This document shows, one piece after another, positions 1-9,964 of a stretch of DNA of 42,888 nucleotides; the first letter of the stretch is position 1; each line of letters starts with the position of its first letter. Under the pieces are notes generated by a model. It made no database searches and was not told the DNA's origin. It saw only the letters and a list, made by a program, of their open reading frames with translations. The stretch is from Candidatus Kapaibacterium sp. (lineage in GTDB: Bacteria; Bacteroidota; Ignavibacteria; Kapaibacteriales; UBA961): positions 1 through 42,888 of the forward strand of contig JAFLBY010000006.1 of the NCBI GenBank assembly GCA_017302855.1, written 5' to 3'. The translations under genes and the position numbers were made by a program.

Positions 1-3000
1 GGCAATATGTCCCCTTATCTGCTCCCTTGCCTACCGATGCATGGATTGGTATCAGCTTTAATAGCATGGGCGAAATGCCACGCACAAAGTTGACAAGTGT
101 GCCCTATGCCTTTAATGCCGTCACAGCGCAATCATTAATGCCCAATGCAACGGGTGCGGTTTTATCAGTTAATGGGCAACAAGGTAATCTTGAATTACGT
201 GCCACTGATGGCTTTGAAGTGCGTTCGGACAAAGGTGTTTTGACTATTGGGAAAACTTCTTCTGCAAAAGAAGATGAAATACTTAATGATGGTACGGAAT
301 GGCTTTTGGCAGGCAATGGCAATGCAAATGCAAATAGTTGGCTCGGCACAAGCAATAATATCCCTTTAATTATCAGAACAAGCAATACAGAAAGAATGCG
401 GATTCTCTCAAGCAATGGTAATGTCGGTATCGGTGAGACAAATCCTACTTCACGCTTGAGCGTCGCCCGCACCTTACATATCACCAATTCTGGCGGCACG
501 CCGGAACTTAAACTTTCTGCACCATCGGGAGCAAACAGCACCACATTCAAAACAACAGGACAATCTGCCAATATCACCTATACCCTTCCCGCCACTGATG
601 GCAATGACGGCGAAGTACTGACAACCGATGGAACAGGACAATTAACATGGGAAGCAGCCGGCTGGAGTATGGCAGGTAATGCTGCGACAAGCACAAATTT
701 TCTGGGAACGACAAATAGCCAAGCATTGATAGTAAAAACGAATAATGTGGAGCGTTATCGCGTAACAGGCAACGGTGCATTGGGCATTAATGAAGACAAT
801 CCAACGCAAAAATTAGAAGTGGCAGGTAATATTTTGGTCAAAACGGACGGTACAGGTACGGGCGAACTTCGTTTGCAAGAACCGTCGAGCAATATGGGTA
901 ATAATTACACAGGATTTAAGGCAGGCAATTTACCGAACAATATTATCTATACCTTACCGACAAGTCAACCCCTTGATGGTCAGGTATTGAGCAGTAATAC
1001 ACAAGGCATCTTAACATGGACTACTCCGGGTGGTGCTACGGGAACAGCGGGCGGTGATTTGACAGGTACTTATCCCAATCCTACAATAGCGAATAATGTT
1101 GTTGATGGAACAAAAATAGCATTGGGTTCTGATGCAAACGGCGATATGATGTATTATAATGGTACGGACTATGTACGCCTTCCTATAAGTACGGATGGTC
1201 AGGTATTGACTATCAATTCAGGAATACCTTCGTGGCAAGTTGTGAGTTTACCGAACTTTAGTTCATTGCGTTTTACGAGTGCTCCGAATGCCACAATTCC
1301 TGTGCATCAGTTTGCTGCCACCGGTACTGAAATTAGTATTGACATTGCACTCACGCCCAAAGGTACAGGCGCATTAACAGCTCAAGTAGCAGATAATACG
1401 AGCACAGGTGGTAACAAACGTGGTCAACATACCGTTGATTGGCAACGATTCCGTTCAGCGAACACTGAAGTCGCATCAGGTGATTTCAGTATTATTTCTG
1501 GCGGTGCGAGAAATACAGCTTCGGGATATGGTTCGAGTATAGGAGGTGGTATAGCAAATACCGCTTTGGGTGGCTTTAGTACTGTATCCGGTGGAGAGAC
1601 TAATAATGCTTTGGCTGATTATTCTTCCGTTCTCGGAGGGCGTGGCTTGACTCTTTCCGGCTCTGGAAATGTCGGCTATTTGGGTAATAATTCCGGAGGT
1701 ACTCGCAATATGAGTATTAGCGATGCGAACACTGCTGTATTGGGTAATGTTGACCTCTGGCTTGCCAATAATGATAATACACCTCGTTCATTACGCTTTT
1801 ATGAGCAATACAATACGGCTGGAGCTTTCCCGAACGGAACCAACTTTGTCGGTTTCCGTGCTCCGAATAGTATTGCGGCTGATGTGACATGGACGCTCCC
1901 CGATGCCGACGGCACAAGCGGTCAAGTTCTGACTACCAACGGCAGTGGCACACTCAGTTGGACAAATGATGGGGTCATCAATTTTACCTCTAATCGCAAC
2001 ATAACCGCACCAAATGCAACAGTTCCCGTACATCAACTTATTGCAAGCGGAACAGAAGCTAATATTGATATTGCTCTTACGCCCAAAGGTACAGGTGCAT
2101 TGACAGCGCAAGTAGCTAATAATGCAGTATCAGGGGGGAATAAACGTGGTGCAAATGCTATTGACCTACAAATGACCCGTATATTCAGCAGCCAAGTAGC
2201 AAGTGGAGATTATGCAATTATCGGTGGTGGAGAATATAACACAGCAAGTGGTAATCATGCTATTGTCAATGGCGGACAAAGCAATGTCGCAAGTAATTTT
2301 GCAGCAACGATAAGCGGCGGACAAAATAATGAGGCAAGTGGTTCGGCAGCAACGATAAGCGGCGGACAAAACAATATAGCAAGCAATACAGGTTCTGTTA
2401 TTGGAGGTGGGCAAAATAATACCGCAAGTAACTTTACTTCGACTGTTGCCGGAGGTTTTTCCAATACGGCAAGCGGGCAAATGTCTGCGATTGGAGGCGG
2501 ACAGCAGAATACTGCGAGTGGGGATAATTCTACTATCAATGGTGGCAGCCAAAATACAGTCAGTGGTACTAATTCATCAATACTTGGCGGACGTGGGCTT
2601 ACTCTTTCCGGTGATGGAAGTGTCGGTTTTGTAGGCAATAATTCCGGAGGTACACGCAATATGAGCGTAAGTACGGTGAATACTGCTGTGTTGGGTAATG
2701 TGGACTTGTGGCTTGCCAATAATGATGATACGCCTCGTTCATTACGTTTTTATGAACAATACAATACGGCAGGTACTTTCCCGAGCGGTACAAACTTTGT
2801 CGGTTTCCGTGCTCCGAATAGCATTGCTTCTGATGTGACTTGGACTTTACCTGATGCCGATGGCGCAAGCGGTCAAGTACTTTCTACCAATGGCAGTGGC
2901 TTACTCAGTTGGGTTACACCAAGCGTTAGCGGTGCTGCGGGTGGTGATTTAACAGGTACTTACCCCAATCCAACAATAGCTAATGATGCTGTAACTACAG

Positions 3001-4025
3001 CTAAAATCAGTTCATCCGGTGCAAGCTCTGGAAACGTAATCACCTACAATGGTACCAATGTGGTCTGGGCGGCTCCAAGTACGGCAACAACAGTAACAAA
3101 CTCTACATTAGCCGGAGATGGAAGTGCGGGTAATCCTTTGCGTATTAATCTTGGCAACTCAAATACATGGACAGCAAATCAAACTTTTGCCAGTACGTTT
3201 CTCATAGCTTCGAATACGCGGATAGCCCTAACCAATAGCGATAACAATGGACGTGATATACGTTGGCAAGAGCCAAGCGGCACAGGAACACAATACATTG
3301 GCTGGCGAGCCCCCACTGTTACAAATAATGGGAACTATGTGTTTCCGGCTACCGTCGGTAGTGTGGGGCAGGTACTTGGCATAACAACCTCAAACGGCAT
3401 TGACTCAGCCAGAACATCATGGGTTACACCAACCATTAGCGGTGCAGCTGGTGGTGATTTAACAGGTACTTATCCCAATCCAACAATAGCAAATGATGCT
3501 GTGACTACAGCTAAAATTGCCAATAATCAAGTTAATGGAACAAAAATAGCATTGGGTTCTGATGCAAATGGTGATATTATGTATTACAATGGTACTGATT
3601 ACACACGCAGAGCAATAGGTACTGATGGACAAGTGCTTACGGTAAGTGGTGGTGTACCAACATGGGCGAACCCAAGCGGAGGTGCCGATATCGAAACATA
3701 TAACATCACGAGTGGTGGAGCGAATACCATAACTATTTCAAATACAAATGCTCGTTTTCATAGGCTTGATTTTGGTACAACAATGGGTTCAGGAACAACT
3801 ATCACTATCAATTTAGCATCGCCAAGCAGCTACAATTCCGGAACACAATTAAACTTTTTTTCAACATGCACAAATAGTGGTGGATTAAGTCCTACAGTCA
3901 CTGTTAGTTCACCATCAGGTCAAATATATCTCATCACTAGTGGTGCCGGTAATCCAATACTTGTGGGAACACTTACGCTATTTTCTCTTATGACCGATGG
4001 TACCAATTATTATCGTGTGCCATAA
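1..4025 (+). CDS. Large secreted fibre/adhesin-like repeat protein (5' end outside window)
   Basis: The reading frame is open to the left edge, so the true start and signal peptide lie outside the window. Alignment with the paralogue at 4298 suggests about 90 missing residues. The visible 1,340 or so residues begin with the end of an N-terminal module (PLPTDAW..GISFNSMGEMPRTKLTSVPYAFNA) common in secreted fibre-like proteins. Long stretches of alternating motifs follow: YTLPATDG..GQVLTTDGTGQLTW stalk-like modules, and head-like repeats rich in ISGG..N.ASG spaced about 16 residues apart (roughly 1480-1660 and 2200-2600). These resemble beta-roll heads of trimeric autotransporters and tail fibres. 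The C-terminus (ITSGGANTITISNTNARFHRLDF) lacks both a tail-collar domain and a T9SS sorting domain, unlike other secreted proteins here. Adhesion or surface display is inferred; the export route is not visible. Confidence 0.75.
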   Translation, partial: QYVPLSAPLPTDAWIGISFNSMGEMPRTKLTSVPYAFNAVTAQSLMPNATGAVLSVNGQQGNLELRATDGFEVRSDKGVLTIGKTSSAKEDEILNDGTEWLLAGNGNANANSWLGTSNNIPLIIRTSNTERMRILSSNGNVGIGETNPTSRLSVARTLHITNSGGTPELKLSAPSGANSTTFKTTGQSANITYTLPATDGNDGEVLTTDGTGQLTWEAAGWSMAGNAATSTNFLGTTNSQALIVKTNNVERYRVTGNGALGINEDNPTQKLEVAGNILVKTDGTGTGELRLQEPSSNMGNNYTGFKAGNLPNNIIYTLPTSQPLDGQVLSSNTQGILTWTTPGGATGTAGGDLTGTYPNPTIANNVVDGTKIALGSDANGDMMYYNGTDYVRLPISTDGQVLTINSGIPSWQVVSLPNFSSLRFTSAPNATIPVHQFAATGTEISIDIALTPKGTGALTAQVADNTSTGGNKRGQHTVDWQRFRSANTEVASGDFSIISGGARNTASGYGSSIGGGIANTALGGFSTVSGGETNNALADYSSVLGGRGLTLSGSGNVGYLGNNSGGTRNMSISDANTAVLGNVDLWLANNDNTPRSLRFYEQYNTAGAFPNGTNFVGFRAPNSIAADVTWTLPDADGTSGQVLTTNGSGTLSWTNDGVINFTSNRNITAPNATVPVHQLIASGTEANIDIALTPKGTGALTAQVANNAVSGGNKRGANAIDLQMTRIFSSQVASGDYAIIGGGEYNTASGNHAIVNGGQSNVASNFAATISGGQNNEASGSAATISGGQNNIASNTGSVIGGGQNNTASNFTSTVAGGFSNTASGQMSAIGGGQQNTASGDNSTINGGSQNTVSGTNSSILGGRGLTLSGDGSVGFVGNNSGGTRNMSVSTVNTAVLGNVDLWLANNDDTPRSLRFYEQYNTAGTFPSGTNFVGFRAPNSIASDVTWTLPDADGASGQVLSTNGSGLLSWVTPSVSGAAGGDLTGTYPNPTIANDAVTTAKISSSGASSGNVITYNGTNVVWAAPSTATTVTNSTLAGDGSAGNPLRINLGNSNTWTANQTFASTFLIASNTRIALTNSDNNGRDIRWQEPSGTGTQYIGWRAPTVTNNGNYVFPATVGSVGQVLGITTSNGIDSARTSWVTPTISGAAGGDLTGTYPNPTIANDAVTTAKIANNQVNGTKIALGSDANGDIMYYNGTDYTRRAIGTDGQVLTVSGGVPTWANPSGGADIETYNITSGGANTITISNTNARFHRLDFGTTMGSGTTITINLASPSSYNSGTQLNFFSTCTNSGGLSPTVTVSSPSGQIYLITSGAGNPILVGTLTLFSLMTDGTNYYRVP

Positions 4026-4062
4026 TGCATTTTTTTAACACTTAGACAATAAATTTCAATAC

Positions 4063-4098
4063 AATCTCCTGCACCTAAAGTGTGGGAGATTTTTTTTT
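4063..4098 (+). terminator. Rho-independent terminator after first fibre gene
   Basis: A stem of about 12 bp (AATCTCC pairing with GGAGATT, extended by GU and GC pairs) with a short CTAAA-type loop is followed by a run of eight or more T. It lies 38 nt after the stop codon and separates the two paralogous genes into independent transcripts. Confidence 0.8.
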
Positions 4099-4297
4099 GT
4101 ACTTCGCATACTTAACCTCTTTCATTTGATATCATATTCTATATTTTCCGCATATAGATTCACCAATCATCGTCTCATAGTCAAACTCTATTCAGCCATT
4201 TTGCGTAGAATTGTCGTAGTATTCAATACGGATACTCTCTGTATTTTAGCCCTTCAAATACGATTTTCCTTTCTTCATTATACATTATGAGGTTTTT

Positions 4298-7200
4298 ATG
4301 AAACCAATTCGTTACTATGTCATCGGTGGGATTACTGCCGGACTCTTAACTTGTGTGGCTGTCAATACCAGTGCTCAAACAGCCGGTGTGCCCCGCCAAA
4401 TCTCCTATCAAGGTGTTCTGCATCAGGGTGATAAAGTATCGCCGGACGGTATGTATTCCGTCACACTTGCTCTCTATGATAAAGCAACAGGCGGACAACC
4501 ACTATGGCAAGAAACGCAGACCGTCGAAGTCAAAGGCGGTTTGTTCAATATCATCTTAGGGCAATATGTCCCGTTATCTGCTCCCCTGCCTACCGATGCA
4601 TGGGTTGGTATCAGCTTTAATAGTATGGGCGAAATGCCACGCACAAAGTTGACAAGTGTGCCCTATGCGTTCAATGCAGTCACTGCACAATCATTAATGC
4701 CCAATGCAACAGGTGCAGTTCTCTCGCTCAATGGTCAGCAAGGCGCAATAGAATTGCGTGCCACTGATGGCTTTGAAGTGCGTTCGGACAAAGGTGTTTT
4801 GACTATCGGGAAAACTTCTTCTGCAAAAGAAGATGAAATACTTAATGATGGTACAGAATGGCTTTTGGCAGGCAATGGCAATGCAAATGCAAATAGTTGG
4901 CTCGGCACAAGCAATAATATCCCTTTAATTATCAGAACAAACAATACTGAAAGAATGCGTATTCTCTCAAGTAATGGTAATGTCGGTATTGGTGAGACAA
5001 ATCCTGCTTCACGCTTGAGTGTCGCTCGCACTTTGCATATCACTAATAGTGGTGGCACGCCGGAACTTAAACTTTCCGCACCGTCGGGAGCAAACAGCAC
5101 CACATTCAAAACGACAGGACAATCTGCTAATATCACCTATACCCTACCCCCCGATGACGGTGATGCCAATGAAGTACTGATAAGTAATGGGTCGGGTGTA
5201 CTGACATGGACTGACAATGGTTGGTTGCGTGATGGCAATAGCGATATTACTTCGAGTAAATTTATCGGCACCACCAATAATCAGCCTTTTATCGTAAAAA
5301 CCAATAATGTGGAGCGTTATCGTGTAACAGGCAATGGTGCTATGGGTATAAATGAAGACAATCCAACGCAAAAATTAGAAGTGGCAGGCAATATATTAAT
5401 TAAAGTGGACGCTAATAATACAGGCGAATTACGTTTTCAAGAACCACCCGGATTTATGGGTAATAATTATGTCGGTTTGAAAGCGGGTAGTGTCGTGAAT
5501 AATATTGTCTTTACCTTGCCTTCGGCATATCCGTCTGAACCCGGACAAGTTTTGTCGGCAGGACCAACAGGTGTCATGACATGGATTACCCCTGATGGCG
5601 GCGGCAGTGGTTCGGGTTTGCTCTATTTTGCAGAGTCGCGCCATACTAGTTCACCGAATGATATTATACCGACACATCGTTTTGCAGCAATTGGTGCTGA
5701 CAATGATATAGATGTTGCGTTTTCACCGAAAGGTTATGGCGCACTTATGGCGCAATTACCGGACAATACAAATGCAGGCGGTGACAAGCGTGGTGATAAT
5801 GCGGTGGATTGGCAAATGTCACGTTTCTCTTCCGACCAGGTCGCCGGAGCTCCCTACTCCGTAATTGGTGGTGGTGAAGCCAATAGGGTGGATGGCATCT
5901 ATAGTGTTATCAGTGGTGGTGTTTCCAACAGAATTGACGGCGACGCATCCACTATTGGCGGTGGGTTCAATAATTTTATAGGTTTTGATACCGAAGGCGG
6001 CGTTATTGCCGGTGGATCGTTCAATCAACTTGGCGGAGACGAATCGGGCACTACTTTCTCATCTATTCTCGGTGGCACCAATAATGAACTCTATGGTAAT
6101 AATTCCACGATTCTGGGAGGACAAGGGTTAATTCTTGAAGGCAGCGGTTCCTTTGGATTTAATGCTAACCGTTTTGCGACAGAACCTGTAGAGGAATATG
6201 ATCGCAATATGAGTGTCAATGCAAGTAATACAGGTGTATTGAACAATATTGATTTGTGGCTGACGAATAATGACAATACCCCACGCACTTTGCGTTTTTA
6301 TGAAGCCTATAATCAAGAAGGCACTTTCCCGAACGGAGCCAATTATGCGGCATTTCGTGCGGCAGAAACAATGGCGAGCAATGTCACATGGACCTTACCT
6401 GATGCCGACGGATCAAGCGGTCAGGTACTTTCTACTAATGGCAGTGGCTTACTCTCATGGGTTACAGCGGGTGGCGGTTTGCAATATTTCACAGAAAACC
6501 GTAATACTACTGCTCCAAATGCCACAGTTCCTGTGCATCAATTTGTAGCAAGTGGTGCAGAAACAAATATTGATATTGCTCTTACCCCGAAAGGTAATGG
6601 CGCGCTCACGGCGCACAGAGCAGATGGCACAAATGCAGGCGGCAATAAACGCGGAATACATGCAGTGGATTGGCAGAGAGAACGCTCGGCGAATACGCAA
6701 GTAGCAAGTGGCAGTCATTCGGTCATTAGTGGGGGATATGCCAACACTGCAAACGAATATATGTCAGCCATCGGCGGTGGTGAAGAAAATACTGCCGACG
6801 GTGCTTGGTCTGCTATCAGTGGTGGCTATTTAAACAGCGTCACAGACCAACTCGGTACAATCGGCGGAGGATATTCAAACAGTGTCACAGACCAATACGG
6901 TACTGTCGGTGGAGGCCATTCAAACAATGTCACAGACCAAGCCGGTACAATCGGCGGAGGATATTTAAACAGCGTCACAGTCCAATACGGTACTGTCGGT
7001 GGTGGGTATTTTAACAGAGTCACAAACCAAGCCGGTACAATCAGTGGCGGTAATCAAAATATTGCCAGTGGTTTTGAAGCAAGTGTAGGTGGTGGTTTAC
7101 AAAATTTTGCATCAGGACATCGTTCGACTATAAGTGGTGGCGAAGGCGATACAACTGCCGGAGATTATTCCGCTATTCCGGGTGGTCGTGGTTTGACACT

Positions 7201-8878
7201 TGATGCAAATGCTGACCGTTCTTTCGGTTTTCATGGCAATACAACGGCAGGTGACCGCAATATGACCATCAGTGCAGCGAACACCGCTGTATTGGGTAAT
7301 GTGGATTTGTGGCGTGCCAATAATGATAATACGCCTCGTTCTTTGCGCTTTTATGAGCAATATAATACCGCGGGAGCATATCCCAATGGGTCGAATTATG
7401 TTGGGTTCCGTGCCCCGAATAGTATTGCGGCTGATGTGACATGGACACTCCCCGATGCCGATGGCACAAGCGGGCAAGTACTTTCAACCGATGGCAGTGG
7501 CATACTCTCATGGACAAATGCGGGCAGTGGTTTGCAATATTTCACCGAAGCACGCAATACCACAGCTCCGAATGATATTGTTCCCGTTCATCAATTTGCA
7601 GCAACTGGCACGGGAACGGACATTGATATTGCCTTAACTCCCAAAGGCACAGGAGCTTTAACCGCGCAGATAGCTGATGAAACAGCCGCAGGTGGTGATA
7701 AGCGTGGATTATATGCCGTTGATTGGCAAATGCAACGCACCACCCAAGCACAAGTAGCAAGTGGTGATAATTCGGTCATTAGTGGCGGTAATGCCAATGA
7801 TGCACGCGGTGAATTTAGCGTCGTGGGCGGCGGTAACAGCAATAGAAATGATGGTCCGGCTTCGGTTATTGCAGGTGGTAATGGCAATTTCATCGGCTTT
7901 GATGCTGAAAATGCAGGTATCCTTGGTGGTAATGCGAATAGAGTCGGCGGTAATGAAGCTGGCAGTAATAATTCGGCAGTTGTCGGTGGCAGCAACAATG
8001 AAGTGTATGGCAATAATTCAACCATTCTCGGTGGTCGTGGTTTGACATTAAATGGTTCGGGTAATGTTGGCTTTTTGGGCAATAATACTACCGGCGCAAA
8101 TGACATGGTGGTGACAGCAAGTAATACTGCCGCATTTGCCAATGTGGACTTATGGATTGTCAATAATGATAATACGGCACACACATTACGCATCTATGAA
8201 GCAAGCGGTAGCGGGTCGAATTATACGGCATTCCGCGCAGCAGCACAAACAACGAATGTGACTTATACTTTACCGCCCGGTGATGGTGCTGACGGTCAAA
8301 CATTAACCACAAATGGTGCAGGTCAATTAAGCTGGCGCGATGCAATCCCCTGCGGCAGCATTATTATGTGGACAGGTGACATCGACAATGTTCCTACAGG
8401 TTGGGCTTTATGCGATGGAACCGGTGGCACTCCCGACTTAAACGATCGTTTTCCACGCGGTACCACAAATGCAGCATCGGTAGGTACTACAGGCGGCAGT
8501 GATGATCACTCGCACACAGTCAATGACCATGACCACACATTAAGCAGTGTCACGGCTTCCGGCACCATAGATGACGGCACTGTATCCGGTTCTATAGGAA
8601 CCAATACAACGAGTATAACAGCTTCGGGAAGTATTGACAGTGGTATTGATATTACTACCGATGGTACTACAAACAATTATAGTTCAAATGTGACTATCAA
8701 TGTTAATGACCCCGGACATGATCACTCATTTATCGGTGGGCTGGTGACTACAAGTGTGGCTGTCAATGTTTCAGGTTCGACGGACACAGCAAGCGGTGTT
8801 GGTACAACGAGCGAGAGCAATGTTCCTGCGTATGTATATGTGGGCTATATCATGAAAGTGTGTCCGGTAACTCCATAA
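4298..8878 (+). CDS. Large secreted fibre protein with C-terminal phage-tail-collar-type domain
   Basis: This 1526-residue protein starts with a clear signal peptide (MKPIRYYVIGGITAGLLTC..NTSAQ, cleavage near 26). Residues ~30-125 form the N-terminal module (PRQISYQGVL..YSVTLALYDKATGGQPLWQETQ). Stalk modules ending in GQVLSTNGSG.LSW alternate with head-like repeats ((S/G)TI(G/S)GG..N). Five tandem 15-residue units lie at 6833-7057. Residues ~1351-1410 (CGSIIMWTGDIDNVPTGWALCDGTGGTPDLNDRFPRG) match the tail-collar family (PF07484 type), followed by an H-rich DDHSHTVNDHDH segment and an end (YVYVGYIMKVCP) typical of such fibre tips. There is no T9SS sorting domain. Residues ~90-285 are nearly identical to the upstream gene. 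No other phage structural genes are nearby, so this is read as a host surface fibre. A trimeric assembly is inferred. Confidence 0.8.
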   Translation: MKPIRYYVIGGITAGLLTCVAVNTSAQTAGVPRQISYQGVLHQGDKVSPDGMYSVTLALYDKATGGQPLWQETQTVEVKGGLFNIILGQYVPLSAPLPTDAWVGISFNSMGEMPRTKLTSVPYAFNAVTAQSLMPNATGAVLSLNGQQGAIELRATDGFEVRSDKGVLTIGKTSSAKEDEILNDGTEWLLAGNGNANANSWLGTSNNIPLIIRTNNTERMRILSSNGNVGIGETNPASRLSVARTLHITNSGGTPELKLSAPSGANSTTFKTTGQSANITYTLPPDDGDANEVLISNGSGVLTWTDNGWLRDGNSDITSSKFIGTTNNQPFIVKTNNVERYRVTGNGAMGINEDNPTQKLEVAGNILIKVDANNTGELRFQEPPGFMGNNYVGLKAGSVVNNIVFTLPSAYPSEPGQVLSAGPTGVMTWITPDGGGSGSGLLYFAESRHTSSPNDIIPTHRFAAIGADNDIDVAFSPKGYGALMAQLPDNTNAGGDKRGDNAVDWQMSRFSSDQVAGAPYSVIGGGEANRVDGIYSVISGGVSNRIDGDASTIGGGFNNFIGFDTEGGVIAGGSFNQLGGDESGTTFSSILGGTNNELYGNNSTILGGQGLILEGSGSFGFNANRFATEPVEEYDRNMSVNASNTGVLNNIDLWLTNNDNTPRTLRFYEAYNQEGTFPNGANYAAFRAAETMASNVTWTLPDADGSSGQVLSTNGSGLLSWVTAGGGLQYFTENRNTTAPNATVPVHQFVASGAETNIDIALTPKGNGALTAHRADGTNAGGNKRGIHAVDWQRERSANTQVASGSHSVISGGYANTANEYMSAIGGGEENTADGAWSAISGGYLNSVTDQLGTIGGGYSNSVTDQYGTVGGGHSNNVTDQAGTIGGGYLNSVTVQYGTVGGGYFNRVTNQAGTISGGNQNIASGFEASVGGGLQNFASGHRSTISGGEGDTTAGDYSAIPGGRGLTLDANADRSFGFHGNTTAGDRNMTISAANTAVLGNVDLWRANNDNTPRSLRFYEQYNTAGAYPNGSNYVGFRAPNSIAADVTWTLPDADGTSGQVLSTDGSGILSWTNAGSGLQYFTEARNTTAPNDIVPVHQFAATGTGTDIDIALTPKGTGALTAQIADETAAGGDKRGLYAVDWQMQRTTQAQVASGDNSVISGGNANDARGEFSVVGGGNSNRNDGPASVIAGGNGNFIGFDAENAGILGGNANRVGGNEAGSNNSAVVGGSNNEVYGNNSTILGGRGLTLNGSGNVGFLGNNTTGANDMVVTASNTAAFANVDLWIVNNDNTAHTLRIYEASGSGSNYTAFRAAAQTTNVTYTLPPGDGADGQTLTTNGAGQLSWRDAIPCGSIIMWTGDIDNVPTGWALCDGTGGTPDLNDRFPRGTTNAASVGTTGGSDDHSHTVNDHDHTLSSVTASGTIDDGTVSGSIGTNTTSITASGSIDSGIDITTDGTTNNYSSNVTINVNDPGHDHSFIGGLVTTSVAVNVSGSTDTASGVGTTSESNVPAYVYVGYIMKVCPVTP
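6833..7057 (+). repeat. Five 45-bp in-frame tandem repeats
   Basis: Units begin at 6833, 6878, 6923, 6968 and 7013, each encoding a variant of NSVTDQ.GT(I/V)GGGY. The exact 45-nt periodicity keeps the frame, so unit number can change without breaking the protein. The repeats lie in a head-like region of the fibre gene. Confidence 0.9.
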
Positions 8879-8905
8879 TAGACATGCTTTTTTAGATTTA
8901 TGGTA

Positions 8906-8942
8906 AAAGCTCCGACATAATTAAATGTCGGAGCTTTTTTTT
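8906..8942 (+). terminator. Rho-independent terminator after second fibre gene
   Basis: A 13-bp perfect stem (AAAGCTCCGACAT with ATGTCGGAGCTTT) and a 6-nt loop are followed by eight T, 27 nt after the stop codon. Confidence 0.9.
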
Positions 8943-9104
8943 GAGGAAAATTGTATTTTTTGTATTACAGAGCACAACCCCGCAAAAATTATACATTCAC
9001 ACAGAAAATCTGTGTATTCATTTCTTTATTGTTGCAAATAAAATATATTTGATAAAGGTTGGTGTTTGGCACATTATATCTATTGTATTCTTTGAAGTAT
9101 TGCA

Positions 9105-9818
9105 CTATTTCAATGCAGTTTTCAGTACTGTTTTTACTTTATTATAAGGCATATAGCCATTAAAAAGTATTTCATATTTTCCATTGTTTTCTATTAATAC
9201 TGTCGGGAAACTCATTGCTCCCAATTCCATTGCACGAGAAAAATCTGCAAATGCTTTTTCTTTATATATGGGATTAGACATTTTTTGTAAAAACTCTTCT
9301 TTATCATATCCTATTTTTGCGGCATATATGGCATATTTATCATAATCCTCGGGTTCAAAGCCATCAATATAGATCATTGTGTGGAGCAAGGCAGCAAATT
9401 CCAGAGCTTTGTCGGGATAGCGTTCTTTGACAATGGATAATGCAATTGCCGGTGGAACAGAATTGAGTATCATTGTTCCTTTTTGCAATGTACCATTGAC
9501 AAATGGCTCACCAAATGTCACCCCACATGTTTTTTCTACTGTTTTATAGGCAGTTTTAATATATGGTGCAATCACATTAAGCTGACCGGCGGACTCCCCT
9601 ACTTTAAGCCCACCGCTTATGACTTCAATATCGAGAACATCTTTGTATTCTTGTTGTATTTTTTGGATTGTCGGACTAAACCCGAAGCACCAACCGCATA
9701 AAGCATCATAGACATAGAGTAGTTTCTTTTTTTTCATGGGTGCGCCCTTCGTAATATGTGCAGTCGTGTGGGTAAAAGAAAAAAGTCCGAGACAAATGAG
9801 AGTAAGTAAAGTTTTCAT
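9105..9818 (-). CDS. DsbA-family thiol oxidoreductase-like protein
   Basis: The 237-residue product has a thioredoxin-like start LLYVYDALCGWCFGFSP with a CGWC redox pair at residues 41-44. The remainder is compatible with the helical insertion of DsbA-family proteins, and SFPTVLIENNGKYEILFNGY near the C-terminus is the usual cis-Pro (FPT) strand. Residues 1-25 (MKTLLTLICLGLFSFTHTTA) look like a signal peptide, which would place it in the periplasm. An internal Met at residue 28 has a GAAGGG sequence 7 nt upstream, so a cytoplasmic form starting there is an alternative. Either disulfide chemistry or an isomerase-like role on thiols is possible; the substrate is unknown. It stands alone and is divergent from the gene at 9965. 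Confidence 0.75.
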   Translation of the reverse strand: MKTLLTLICLGLFSFTHTTAHITKGAPMKKKKLLYVYDALCGWCFGFSPTIQKIQQEYKDVLDIEVISGGLKVGESAGQLNVIAPYIKTAYKTVEKTCGVTFGEPFVNGTLQKGTMILNSVPPAIALSIVKERYPDKALEFAALLHTMIYIDGFEPEDYDKYAIYAAKIGYDKEEFLQKMSNPIYKEKAFADFSRAMELGAMSFPTVLIENNGKYEILFNGYMPYNKVKTVLKTALK

Positions 9819-9964
9819 GGAAGTATTGGAACATTATATGGGCAATAGCGCCCGACCACGCAGATTTTACTCTGCTGCTACACCGTGTGTTCGGCAGTGT
9901 ACGATTAAGGTTTTTGAATATTTTTCATAATGCCAAGAACATAAGCGCATCAATCAGAAGCATA

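Noticed and set aside
2166-2868. Long minus-strand open frames opposite the fibre genes
   Set aside because: They follow from the repetitive low-stop codon pattern of the plus-strand gene and have no signal peptide, family motif or ribosome-binding site.
4298-8878. Prophage tail-fibre gene
   Set aside because: The collar-type domain could suggest a phage, but the protein has a signal peptide and there are no capsid, terminase, portal or tail-assembly genes nearby.
9858-9880. Small GCAGA/TCTGC hairpin between divergent genes
   Set aside because: Only five base pairs, without a T tract or any known regulatory fold.
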